DNA of 64,000 nt, from assembly GCF_000332195.1 (NCBI RefSeq), contig NZ_KB235919.1, forward strand, positions 149,038-213,037, given 5' to 3'. Positions 54,911 to 63,592 of this stretch are shown in pieces (positions within the stretch are counted from its first letter, which is position 1; each line of letters starts with the position of its first letter). A program made the translations under genes and the position numbers. The stretch is from Pleurocapsa sp. PCC 7319. Its GTDB lineage: Bacteria; Cyanobacteriota; Cyanobacteriia; Cyanobacteriales; Xenococcaceae. Under the pieces are notes generated by a model. That model saw only the letters and a list, made by a program, of their open reading frames with translations, was not told where the DNA came from and did no database searches.

Positions 54911-55762
54911 TAAAACCTCAAATACAGGGTTAGTAGTAAGAGCAGCACATAATCGAGCACTTGAGGGAGAAAACAGTTATCTATGGTCATGGCTACCATC
55001 CCAACCGATCAAGATGGAAGTAGCGATAGAACTAGCCAAAACCAAACAGAGGACAGAGCGAATCGCAGTTTTGGCAATTAGATATGCACCTATTAAACTT
55101 CGTAGTCCCGCCAGAATTAAAGAACCAGAATCTTTTGAAGTTTATGGGGTTTATGCCGTAGAAATTGACCCCCCAGAGGGCTGTGAACGCGTAGAATGGA
55201 TGATCTTGACTACAGAACCCGTTACAAATGAGGAACAGGCACAAACCATTTTACGGTGGTACACTTACCGTTGGCGAATTGAAGAATATCATAAAATTCT
55301 CAAGTCAGGATGTAAGGCGGAAAGCTATCGTCTATCTGGAAATAGTATGCAGGTATTATTAGGATTTTTAACAAATATTGCGGCACAATTGTTAAAAATG
55401 ACTTATTTAAATCGAACCGAACCAGAAGCACCGGCATCTTCGGTTTTAAATGAGGTACAACTTGAGGTTTTAGCTGCCAAAGGAAGAAAATCAGTCCCCG
55501 TAGTAGATTTGACGGTAGCCTGGGCGATGCAAGCTGTAGCTCGTTTGGGCGGTTACTTGAGTCATCGAAAGAAAAGTAATATTGGTATTACCGTTTTATG
55601 GCGCGGATTTTTAGAATTGCAATCTTTGTGTGAAGGATGGCAATTACGCTCCCATTTTAAAGTTTAGGAGGGAGTTGATTGCTACGAGGTGCGGGAGTAG
55701 GATAAGGATTTGGTTAGCGAACTTTATTACATAATGAATTAGGACTTTTTCTGGTCTTAACT

Positions 55763-56155
55763 ATGCCCAATGCCCGTCAACAGAAGGATGTAGCCAGTCG
55801 TCTAGATGAACTTAAACATCTTCTCAAACAACTCCAACAAGATATTGAAGACATCCGCTCTGAAGGAGAAATTGCTCCGTCTGGTTGTTGGATTGTCCGT
55901 TACCAAGCCAAAGGACAAAAGGGGGGTCGTTATTGGTATTACAAATGGATGTCCCATGAACCGATTTTTGTCACCAAAAATGGGACTCCATCTCGTCATC
56001 GATATTTAGGCAAAGCTGGAAGTAAAGATTATTTGAACGCGGTTGAAGCTCTATCTCGTCGTGGCCGAATTGAAGCATTGGAGCGAGGGATGAGTACACT
56101 TTCAATGGGGTTGGAGGATTTGGTAGAGGAAGCATCAAGATTCAGCAAAGGTTAG
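55763..56155 (+). CDS. Passenger gene of the IS4-family element, unknown function
   Basis: The protein has 130 residues. An N-terminal coiled coil (LDELKHLLKQLQQDIEDI) is followed by CWIVRYQAKGQKGGRYWYYK, HEPIFVTKNGTPSRHRYLGK and a helical tail (RRGRIEALERGMSTLSMGLE). The compact RYWYYKW...RYLGKAGS block recurs in small cyanobacterial proteins without assigned function. The gene lies between the transposase stop and the right inverted repeat, so it belongs to the element. It could assist transposition or be cargo; no catalytic motif is visible. Confidence 0.65.
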   Translation: MPNARQQKDVASRLDELKHLLKQLQQDIEDIRSEGEIAPSGCWIVRYQAKGQKGGRYWYYKWMSHEPIFVTKNGTPSRHRYLGKAGSKDYLNAVEALSRRGRIEALERGMSTLSMGLEDLVEEASRFSKG

Positions 56156-56208
56156 CGAACATTGTTACCTAACTTATACTCTTTTCCAAAGATGCCGTGA
56201 AAAGTCAG

Positions 56209-56573
56209 CGCATATGTCGCCCGTCGGGGGAGAGAATTTCAATTAGCCAGTCTGGGGCTATAGTAAACCTATTAGCTATCTGTCCATTGGCATCCAAGGG
56301 AATGTTCTGCCATTCAAATACAGCGATGTCGGGAACTATCGAACGTCCCGCAAAAGTACAGCGTAACTCAGGAAAAGCGTATGCTAATTTTTGTTTTTCT
56401 CCTGCTTCATTAATAGCGGAAGCTAATTTAATTTGTAATCTGCTGTGTTTTCCTTGTGGCATCGGTTTTTGATAAATTTTTCCATTGATATATTCCCTTG
56501 CTGGTTTGGTTTCTGGTAATTTTAAAAATTCTTCCAGGGTAGGTATGGGATTTGATCGCCGTAGGGATGTCAT
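56209..56573 (-). pseudogene. Uma2-family endonuclease, N-terminal fragment
   Basis: This part starts MTSLRRSNPIPTLEEFLKLP and includes PAREYINGKIYQKPMPQGKH, AYAFPELRCTFAGRSIVPDI and DWLIEILSPDGR. These are the N-terminal, catalytic Asp (VPDI) and E-x-x-S-P blocks of the Uma2 (DUF820) family. It ends at the boundary of the IS4-family element. The C-terminal block lies at 52806-52975. Uma2 genes are very numerous in cyanobacteria, and their role is still unclear. Confidence 0.9.
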
Positions 56574-56725
56574 TGGCTATATCTCCTGTTTTGATAATTT
56601 TTTCATCGTATGTTGTATGGTTTTAATCGATACAATTGAACTTCGAGTGACTGCGATCTACAAAGACTCAACTTTAGTTAGAGATAAGTTTATAACTTTG
56701 AACCCATAAAAAATAGAGCGATAGG

Positions 56726-58168
56726 TTGGTAAAAGACTTTGCCACCATCGATCCTGCCACTGAAGAGAAACTAGCAGATATAGCTCAAGGTGGAGTTGAA
56801 GACATCGATCGCGCGGTTATTGCTGCTCGTCAAGCCTTTGAGCGGGGTTCTTGGTCGTCGATGACCCCATCCCAGCGACAGCGCATTCTCTATCGCTTAG
56901 GCGATCTGATTCTGGAAAACGCCGACGAACTGGCTTGGTTAGAAAGCCTTGATAATGGTAAACCTGTAAGTGTAGCTAGAGTTGCCGATATTCCTTTGAC
57001 GGCTGATTTGTTTCACTACATGGCGGGTTGGGTTCGCACTCTTGAAGGCTCGGTCGTTCCCGTCTCGGATATTGCCGTTCCTGGTGCAGAATTTCACGCT
57101 TACACTCTCCGCGAACCAATTGGAGTTGTGGGACTGATTACTCCTTGGAACTATCCTTTATTAATCGCTGCGGGTTGGCAGATGGCAGCCTGTCTTGCTG
57201 CGGGTAACACCGTCGTTTTAAAACCCTCGGAAGTGACACCCCTATCGATCCTCCGCTTTGGCGAACTTGCTTTAGAAGCAGGTATTCCCGAAGGAGTAAT
57301 TAATATCGTTCCAGGTGCTGGTTCTGATGCGGGGGCGCGTCTTTCCAGTCATCCCGATGTGGATAAAATTGGCTTTACAGGTTCTACTCGCACTGGGCGG
57401 GGTATCCTCAAAGCCATTGCCGATAGCAATTTGAAAAAAGTCACCTTAGAGTTGGGTGGAAAATCTCCAGATATTATTATGGATGATGCCGATCTTGAAG
57501 TTGCCATTCCTGGTGCTGCCGAAGGAATCTTCTTCAATCACGGTCAGTGTTGTTGTGCGGGTTCTCGCCTGTACGTACAGGAAAAGATATTCGATCGCGT
57601 CGTGGCAGGTATCAGCGATTACGCCAAAACCATTCGCCTCGGTTCTGGTCAAGATGCTGACACCCAAATGGGGCCATTGGTATCTAAAAATCAGGAAAAT
57701 ACAGTTCTCGGCTATATCCAATCGGGTCTGGATGAAGGTGCAGAAATCACCACAGGCGGACATAAAGTTGGCGATAAAGGCTTTTTTGTCGAACCTACCG
57801 TGTTTGTGAATACCAATTCCCAGATGAAAATGGTGCGCGAAGAAATCTTTGGTCCCGTGTTATCGATCGAACGTTTTAGCGGTTTGGAAGATTTGGTTCA
57901 AAAAGCCAACAATACCGAGTTCGGACTAGGTTCTGGTATTTGGACGACGGATTTAAGCAATGCTCACAAAGTTGCTAAAGCAATTCGCGCAGGTACTGTA
58001 TTTATCAACTGCTACAACGTCTTTGATGCTGCGATGCCTTTTGGTGGCTACAAACAATCGGGCTGGGGACGCAATCGTGGTAAAGAAGCCTTTGAAGCCT
58101 ATACCGAAACCAAAGCCGTATACGTGCGACTAGACGGAATTCATCACACCTCATTTGCCTGTGGTTAA
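56726..58168 (+). CDS. Aldehyde dehydrogenase, N-terminally truncated
   Basis: The frame gives 480 residues from a TTG at 56726. It begins MVKDFATIDPATEEKLADIA, whereas intact relatives have about 20-25 further residues before the KTFATI-type block. Catalytic features are intact: PWNYPLLIAA, VTLELGGKSPDIIMDDAD (Glu) and NHGQCCCAGSRLYV (nucleophile Cys), plus EEIFGPVLS. It oxidises an aldehyde to an acid with NAD(P)+. The sequence upstream does not encode the missing part and no good ribosome-binding site precedes the TTG. The gene may therefore be broken at its 5' end. An iron-type alcohol dehydrogenase gene follows. Confidence 0.85.
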   Translation: MVKDFATIDPATEEKLADIAQGGVEDIDRAVIAARQAFERGSWSSMTPSQRQRILYRLGDLILENADELAWLESLDNGKPVSVARVADIPLTADLFHYMAGWVRTLEGSVVPVSDIAVPGAEFHAYTLREPIGVVGLITPWNYPLLIAAGWQMAACLAAGNTVVLKPSEVTPLSILRFGELALEAGIPEGVINIVPGAGSDAGARLSSHPDVDKIGFTGSTRTGRGILKAIADSNLKKVTLELGGKSPDIIMDDADLEVAIPGAAEGIFFNHGQCCCAGSRLYVQEKIFDRVVAGISDYAKTIRLGSGQDADTQMGPLVSKNQENTVLGYIQSGLDEGAEITTGGHKVGDKGFFVEPTVFVNTNSQMKMVREEIFGPVLSIERFSGLEDLVQKANNTEFGLGSGIWTTDLSNAHKVAKAIRAGTVFINCYNVFDAAMPFGGYKQSGWGRNRGKEAFEAYTETKAVYVRLDGIHHTSFACG

Positions 58169-58228
58169 CAGGTGGAAAAATTTTGGTGGCAAACATTTGC
58201 CTCTCAATTCCAACTTATTATTTAACAA

Positions 58229-58275
58229 AGCTAACAGCTAAGAGCTAAAAGCTAAGAGCTAACCGCTTCGCGGTT
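58229..58275. repeat. AGCTAA-type tandem repeat with terminal GC hairpin
   Basis: AGCTAACAGCTAAGAGCTAA and AAGCTAAGAGCTAA form a heptamer-like array. It ends in the hairpin AACCGCTTCGCGGTT (58261-58275). The plan (AGCT-rich heptamers, then a GC-rich hairpin) matches the element at 7143-7344. A short degenerate stretch of the same type lies at 59519-59534. Confidence 0.65.
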
Positions 58276-58304
58276 TAATTACCATTCCAAACTAGAGGTA
58301 AATC

Positions 58305-59465
58305 ATGGCTGAATATTTCTTCATGCCCCCGATGAACATTGCTGGAAAAGGTGCCCTCAAAAGTGCAGGGGATGAAATGGTGACAGAGGGCTACAACAAG
58401 GCACTAATTGTAACGGATGAAGTCTTACACCGTAAAGTAGGGGCAACCAAAGTTCTGACTAACTTACTGACTCAACTCAGTCTTGAATATACAGTGTACG
58501 ATCGCGTTACTCCCAATCCTACTGTAGCGGAAGTCCAAGAAGGCGCGGAATTACTCAAAGCAGAAAACTGCGATTTCATTATTTCCTTTGGCGGTGGTTC
58601 GCCCCACGACTGCGCTAAAGGCATTGGCATTGTCGCTAATAATGGTGGCTCGATTCGAGACTATGCTGGGGTAAACAAACTGAAAACAAAAATGCTACCC
58701 ATGTTTGCTGTCAATACCACATCAGGAACGGGCAGCGAAATGACCCGCTTTGCCATCATCACTGATGAAGAACGGCAATCTAAATTTCCCGTAGTTGATT
58801 GGCGTTGTACTCCCAGTGTTTCCGTTGACGATCCAGAACTGATGGTGGGGATGCCTCCTGGATTAACTGCTGCCACGGGTATGGATGCCCTCAGTCATGC
58901 GATCGAAGCGTATGTCTCTACGGCTGCCACTCCCCTAACTAATCCTGGCGCACTCCAGGCGATCCAACTGATAGGAAAATCACTGCTTACAGCCTATAAA
59001 GACGGTAAAAACGAACAGGCACGAGCGGATTTAACCTATGCCGAATTTTTGGCAGGAATGGCGTTTAATAATGCCAGTCTCGGTTATGTTCATGCCATGT
59101 CCCATCAGATTGGTGGAGTGTATCATAACCTGGCTCACGGTGTTATCAATGCGGTGTTGATGCCCTATGTTGAAGCTTACAATGCCGAAGCCGTACCCGA
59201 TCGCTTTATTGCGATCGCTCAAGTCATGGGAGCAGAAGTAGGGCAATCTACTACACAAGCGATCAATTATGTACTGACTAAACTGCGTCGGTTCAATCAG
59301 GAACTAGGCATTCCCTCCACTCTAGCTGAATTGGGAGTCGAAGAGTCGGCAATTCCTTTGATGGCAACCAATGCACTTCAAGATCCCTGCTGTTTGACCA
59401 ATCCCCGACAAGTAAGCCAGTCAGAAATGGAACGACTGTTTCAACAAGCATGGCACGGGGGTTAA
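58305..59465 (+). CDS. Iron-containing alcohol dehydrogenase
   Basis: The protein has 386 residues, normal for family III dehydrogenases (methanol, 1,3-propanediol and FucO types). FIISFGGGSPHDCAKGIGIV is the NAD-binding motif, and TTSGTGSEMTRFAIITDEER is a family signature. Metal ligands are in MDALSHAIEAYVS and in GYVHAMSHQIGGVYHNLAHG. It reduces aldehydes or oxidises small alcohols. It lies 136 bases after the aldehyde dehydrogenase on the same strand, suggesting a linked alcohol-aldehyde-acid route, but an AGCTAA repeat separates the genes. Confidence 0.93.
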   Translation: MAEYFFMPPMNIAGKGALKSAGDEMVTEGYNKALIVTDEVLHRKVGATKVLTNLLTQLSLEYTVYDRVTPNPTVAEVQEGAELLKAENCDFIISFGGGSPHDCAKGIGIVANNGGSIRDYAGVNKLKTKMLPMFAVNTTSGTGSEMTRFAIITDEERQSKFPVVDWRCTPSVSVDDPELMVGMPPGLTAATGMDALSHAIEAYVSTAATPLTNPGALQAIQLIGKSLLTAYKDGKNEQARADLTYAEFLAGMAFNNASLGYVHAMSHQIGGVYHNLAHGVINAVLMPYVEAYNAEAVPDRFIAIAQVMGAEVGQSTTQAINYVLTKLRRFNQELGIPSTLAELGVEESAIPLMATNALQDPCCLTNPRQVSQSEMERLFQQAWHGG

Positions 59466-59660
59466 ATTTAACGGCGTTGGTCATTATGTAATGTCGCACT
59501 TCGAGGTTATTCTTCGTAGCTCTAAGCTCTAAGCCTCTCCAATTTCCAGATTATCTTCAAACAGACAAATAAATTATGAATAGCATTACGCATTTACCAA
59601 CGCCACTCATTTTAATATCTATCAAACTTTAATCTCTTTCTACTTAAATCGAGCAATTTT

Positions 59661-60038
59661 ATGACTAATAGCGATCAGGAAATCTTTTTCGACCAACTAA
59701 CTCCCGATAATGCCACTATGCTACTCATCGATCATCAAGTGGGTACTAAAGGACACGGTAGATTTGTGTACGACAAATTAATCTTACCCTTGCTTTTAGG
59801 ACGCATCTATGTCGATAAAAACCGTCAGAAACGAGAAGTAATGCAGAGTGATCTTGACTGGACTATAGTTCGACCCACCGAACTAACTAATGAACCAGAA
59901 TCTGGTGATTATCGAGTTTTAAGCGATCTCAAAGGACAAAAAGCTCAAACTATTGCTCGTGCCGATGTCGCGGATTTTTTAGTCAAACAACTAGATAGCG
60001 ATCGCTATTTACATCAAACACCGTTAATTACCCACTAA
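59661..60038 (+). pseudogene. Chimeric ORF: isochorismatase-like N-terminus joined to SDR C-terminus
   Basis: The frame has 125 codons. Residues 1-30 (DQLTPDNATMLLIDHQVGTK) are the start of a YcaC-type isochorismatase-family hydrolase, including the first catalytic Asp. From about residue 34 (GRFVYDKLILPLLLGRIYVD, DLDWTIVRPTELTNEPESGD, IARADVADFLVKQL) the sequence is the C-terminal part of an NmrA-like or atypical SDR protein without its nucleotide-binding domain. The join is in frame. It probably arose by a deletion between two neighbouring genes. Neither activity is expected. Confidence 0.8.
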
Positions 60039-60063
60039 CAAAAATTGGTTATTTGTTTATTTT

Positions 60064-60987
60064 TTAGTATCCCTCAATTTTTAAGTATGTTTTTGCCTCG
60101 TATCCCCCAGTTACTTCGTGGAACAAGGGGATTTCTCCCTCACACGTCAAATGTTTTGCTAGCCAATTTTCGATGTCAACGAAAACATCTTGATAATTAA
60201 GATCGTTATGTAATTCATGATAGCTTTCAGTATACTCTCGTATTTCTTTATCAGCCAAAGTTACTCGTTCAAACAACAAACGACTACTTTCAGGCAGGGT
60301 AATTCGGTCTGCTCCACCGTGAAGAATGAATAAAGGAACTTGAAGCATTGATGCGTGAGCTTCAATCCAGGCAACTGTATTAATAAATTCTGTTGCTAAT
60401 CGTGCTGTTCCCCGAGTATGACGCAGGGGATCTTGAGCTAGTTCTCTAAGTACTTCCGCATTACGAGAACTAGCAGTGATGTCAATTCCTGTATCTAAAG
60501 CAAAACGAGGAAAAAATCGAGAAAGAATTCTGCCAATAGTCAATTTCCAAGGAGAAACACCTACTTGTAAAGCAGGAGCTAATAAAATTAGTCCTTGTAG
60601 GCGATCGCCATAGTGGAGGGCATAGTCTAGAGCGATTGTACCCCCTAAACTTTGACCCAATAAAAATATTGGCAGATCAGTTTCTTTGCTGGAAATTAAC
60701 TGCAAAAAAGCTCTGAGGTCTTCTCGAAACTCACTCCAGCTATTGATGTATCCTCTTTGACCAGGAGAACGTCCATGTCCTTGCAGATCGAAGGCATAAA
60801 CAGCATAGTCACGATTGACCAGAAATTCGATCATGTTATCAAAGATATCACTATGTACCCCTAAACCATGAACAATCGGTACGATCGCCCTTGATAAGAC
60901 TTGAGGATGCCAGCTTTGATAAAATAAGCTAACGCCACCAGCACCTGAAAAATTGCCTGTTTGATGTTTGAAATTTTTGACCTTCAT
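60064..60987 (-). CDS. Alpha/beta hydrolase (monoacylglycerol lipase-like)
   Basis: The protein has 307 residues. The oxyanion region is IVPIVHGLGVHSDIFDNMIE, followed by YAVYAFDLQGHGRSPGQRGY and the nucleophile elbow LLGQSLGGTIALDYAL. The acid is in LHGGADRITLPES and the His in YHELHND, completing Ser-Asp-His. The HG-x-G-H and GQSLGG elements match monoacylglycerol lipases and lysophospholipases. It lies 9 bases after the stop of the acyl-CoA dehydrogenase gene on the same strand, so fatty-acid release followed by oxidation is a reasonable pairing. Confidence 0.88.
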   Translation of the reverse strand: MKVKNFKHQTGNFSGAGGVSLFYQSWHPQVLSRAIVPIVHGLGVHSDIFDNMIEFLVNRDYAVYAFDLQGHGRSPGQRGYINSWSEFREDLRAFLQLISSKETDLPIFLLGQSLGGTIALDYALHYGDRLQGLILLAPALQVGVSPWKLTIGRILSRFFPRFALDTGIDITASSRNAEVLRELAQDPLRHTRGTARLATEFINTVAWIEAHASMLQVPLFILHGGADRITLPESSRLLFERVTLADKEIREYTESYHELHNDLNYQDVFVDIENWLAKHLTCEGEIPLFHEVTGGYEAKTYLKIEGY

Positions 60988-60996
60988 CTCGTATCC

Positions 60997-63501
60997 TCAC
61001 TGCTCTAATAAATGCAGTTTATTTACTGTGGGTTTCAATTTGGTTGTGTCATCTTTTCCTTCACTAATTACTGAATGTCTTTGATATTCTTCCAAAGTAA
61101 AAGAATCAACTTGAATCGCATCATTGCGAGCCGATTCTGCTTGAGTCAATAGTTCGACTTCATCGAGATCGATAATTCCTAGTTCTAAAGCATCACGAAC
61201 TAAGGTTGTGGGTTTACCCGCAGGTAATTTACCTTTTTTAGTTGCAGTTTTAATTTTCTGGAAGATAGATTCAGCTTTAACTGATAACAAGAATGCATTT
61301 TCTAATCTGCCTAAAGCTTCTTCGATATTAGTGGGAATATGAATATCTGCGGTCAGGCGATCTCTTTGAGAACCTGGAGTTTGGATAATGCGGGCAATCT
61401 GACTGCCGAGTTTATCAGTGGGCATCTTACCAACAGGATTCAGTCGCCACCAAGCTGTAATAACTCCTAATAAAGGTACTGGTAGATTATCAAAAATACC
61501 TATAAATCCCTGTTGAATTTGAGACAAAGCATATTTCAGCGACCAATGAACAAGAGGAAGATCTGCCTGATTGCGTCCTTCGGCTTCAAAGCGGCGTAAA
61601 GTAGCAGTAGCTAAATACATCCAAGAAAGAATATCTGCAAATCTACCTGTGATTTTTTCCTGCCGCTTAAGACTGCCACCAAAAGTGATCAAGGATAGAT
61701 CCGTTAGACAAGCAAAAGTAGCTGATGCCCAGGCTAACTTACGATAATATTTCGCAGTCGTTCCAGTTACTGGTGAACGGGCTAAATAACCACGAGAAAA
61801 ACTAAGTAAGACAGCGCGGAAGAGATTACGTACTATTGAACCAAGATGATGCCAAAAAACACGATCAAAAGCTTGAACATCGGATTGATTTAAAGCATCG
61901 ATTTCTTGATAAACATAGGGATGGGAACGAATTACACCCTGTCCATAAATAATCATCGTGCGGGTGAGAATATTTGCCCCTTCAACAGTAATGGGTATGG
62001 GTATAGCAGTGTATATATTAGCTAGTAGGTTTCTGGGACCTCGACAAATCCCTGCACCACCGACAATATCCATGCCATCGTTAATAATTTGACGGGATAG
62101 TTCGGTAAAGTTGTATTTAGCGATCGCCGAAATTACTGCCGGTTGCTCACCTCGATCTACTGCACCGACTGTATACAGTCTCGCTGCTTCCATTAAGTAA
62201 GTTAATCCGCTAATTCGAGCTAAAGGCTCTTCAATCCCTTCAAAACGACCAATATTTAGTCCAAACTGTTTTCTAACTCTGGCATATGCGCCTGTAACTC
62301 TGGTGACTAATTTAGCAATACCAGTGCAAGTAGCAGGAAAACTAATTCCTCGTCCTGCAGCCAAAGACTGCATCAGCATTTTCCAGCCTCGCCCTGCTTG
62401 TTCAACTCCACCAATTATTTGGTCTACAGAAATAATTACATCATGCCCAATGGTGGGAGAGTTATAAAACGGTACGCCCATTGGATCGTGTCGGTGATCG
62501 ATGATTACTCCAGGAGTATTAGTATGTACTAAGGCGCAGGTAATCCCGACATCTTCTCCTTTACCTAATAGGTTATCTGGATCGCGCAGTCGAAACGCCA
62601 ATCCCATCAAAGTCGCGATCGTGGCAAGAGTAATATAGCGTTTCTCCCAGTTCAAGCGCAGATATAATTTACCATCATCGCCCTGAAATACTACTCCATT
62701 GGACACAATGCTACCTGCATCAGAACCAGCATTAGGTTCAGTTAGGGCAAAACAAGGAATTTCTTCACCGCTTGCCAATCGAGGTAAATAATAGTCTTTT
62801 TGAGCTTCTGTTCCATAGCGTAAGAGTAATTTAGCTGGTCCTAGAGAGTTAGTTACCCCGACTGTAGCAGTGTGGGTAAATGAACGCGAAGCTAACTTGG
62901 TCATAATACTGCTGTATGCCAAGTTAGAAAATCCCAACCCTCCATATTTTTTGGGAATCATCATGCCAAAGAAACGCTCTTGTCTTAAATAATCCCAAAC
63001 TCGGGGAGGCAGATCTTGACGAGAATGAATTTCCCAATCAGTTGCCATTTGACAGACTGTTTCTACCTGGTTGTCGAGGAAAGAACGGATTTTATTGAAT
63101 TCGGAGTTCGGAGTTCGGAGTTCGGAGTTTTCAGGTATTAGTGGATAAGATTCTGCAAGGAGGCGTTTGAAATTGGGTTTACCAGAGAAGAATTCACCAT
63201 CTACCCAGACGTTTCCCGCTTCGATCGCTTCTCGTTCAGTATCAGAGATTTTGGGCAGGAGTTTTAGTGAGGCGATCGCTTTAACAATATAGGCTGTAAT
63301 CAGTCTTTGACGTAGCAGGGGAAGATTAAAAGTTAACGCTACAACACCAAAGATAATCCAGCCCCAAAGTGGTACATGGCAAATACCTAAAATAGCGGCT
63401 ACATATAAAGACCACAACCAGAGAGGAACACCGATGTAACCTAAGATAACGAAAAGAAGAATAAAAGTGGGGATAATGATTTTAAGTTCGAGAATATTCA
63501 T
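60997..63501 (-). CDS. FadE-type long acyl-CoA dehydrogenase
   Basis: The protein has 834 residues, close to the E. coli FadE length and much longer than ordinary acyl-CoA dehydrogenases. Two or three N-terminal membrane segments (IIPTFILLFVILGYIGVPLW) precede the dehydrogenase core: MIPKKYGGLGFSNLAYSSIM, IPCFALTEPNAGSDAGSIVS, YNSPTIGHDVIISVDQIIGG and VEGANILTRTMIIYGQG. A C-terminal ~280-residue domain is as in FadE. It would introduce the double bond in fatty acyl-CoA. A four-copy heptamer repeat inside the gene adds NSELRTPNSEFNK near residue 130. Confidence 0.88.
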   Translation of the reverse strand: MNILELKIIIPTFILLFVILGYIGVPLWLWSLYVAAILGICHVPLWGWIIFGVVALTFNLPLLRQRLITAYIVKAIASLKLLPKISDTEREAIEAGNVWVDGEFFSGKPNFKRLLAESYPLIPENSELRTPNSEFNKIRSFLDNQVETVCQMATDWEIHSRQDLPPRVWDYLRQERFFGMMIPKKYGGLGFSNLAYSSIMTKLASRSFTHTATVGVTNSLGPAKLLLRYGTEAQKDYYLPRLASGEEIPCFALTEPNAGSDAGSIVSNGVVFQGDDGKLYLRLNWEKRYITLATIATLMGLAFRLRDPDNLLGKGEDVGITCALVHTNTPGVIIDHRHDPMGVPFYNSPTIGHDVIISVDQIIGGVEQAGRGWKMLMQSLAAGRGISFPATCTGIAKLVTRVTGAYARVRKQFGLNIGRFEGIEEPLARISGLTYLMEAARLYTVGAVDRGEQPAVISAIAKYNFTELSRQIINDGMDIVGGAGICRGPRNLLANIYTAIPIPITVEGANILTRTMIIYGQGVIRSHPYVYQEIDALNQSDVQAFDRVFWHHLGSIVRNLFRAVLLSFSRGYLARSPVTGTTAKYYRKLAWASATFACLTDLSLITFGGSLKRQEKITGRFADILSWMYLATATLRRFEAEGRNQADLPLVHWSLKYALSQIQQGFIGIFDNLPVPLLGVITAWWRLNPVGKMPTDKLGSQIARIIQTPGSQRDRLTADIHIPTNIEEALGRLENAFLLSVKAESIFQKIKTATKKGKLPAGKPTTLVRDALELGIIDLDEVELLTQAESARNDAIQVDSFTLEEYQRHSVISEGKDDTTKLKPTVNKLHLLEQ
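63100..63127 (+). repeat. Heptamer tandem repeat inside the fadE-like gene
   Basis: TTCGGAG is repeated four times without error at 63100-63127. It lies inside the coding region of the acyl-CoA dehydrogenase and translates to a low-complexity NSELRTPNSE insertion. Such short tandemly repeated heptamers are common between genes in cyanobacteria but unusual within them. A change of one copy would shift the frame. Confidence 0.9.
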
Positions 63502-63592
63502 AACGATTTCTAAACTAGTGATGTAAATGACGTAATTAATAGTTAGTGATTAGTGAGGGGTAAAAATAGTAATATCGAAAAATCTATAAGTC

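Larger units (their letters stand above)
53100..55667 (+). pseudogene. IS4-family transposase gene split by IS630
   Basis: The two coding parts are 53100-53746 and 54914-55667. Joining them after removing the IS630 element and one TAA copy gives an unbroken frame of 466 codons. The product shows the DDE residues of the IS4/IS50-like branch: VGDTTYLDYKK, IHVFDREGDIAEVF, and YTYRWRIEEYHKILKSG with the Y-(2)-R-(3)-E-(6)-K pattern. Neither half can work alone. The ATG at 55014 starts a 217-residue fragment that holds only the last catalytic residue. Confidence 0.9.
52976..56208 (+). mobile_element. IS4-family element carrying a passenger gene, itself split by an IS630 element
   Basis: The ends are imperfect inverted repeats of about 55 bases beginning CTGACTTTTCACGGCATCTT, with ATAAGTT, GTAACAAT and TTCGCTAAC blocks shared further in. 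The element contains an IS4-type transposase gene, then a 130-codon passenger gene, both before the right repeat. A 1164-bp IS630 element interrupts the transposase gene. Without it the element is about 2.07 kb. No target duplication is seen, in line with the deletion in the split Uma2 gene. Confidence 0.85.

Noticed and set aside
57446-57809. Open frames of 105 and 117 codons on both strands inside the aldehyde dehydrogenase gene
   Set aside because: They overlap the catalytic core of a clearly coding frame and have no family resemblance.
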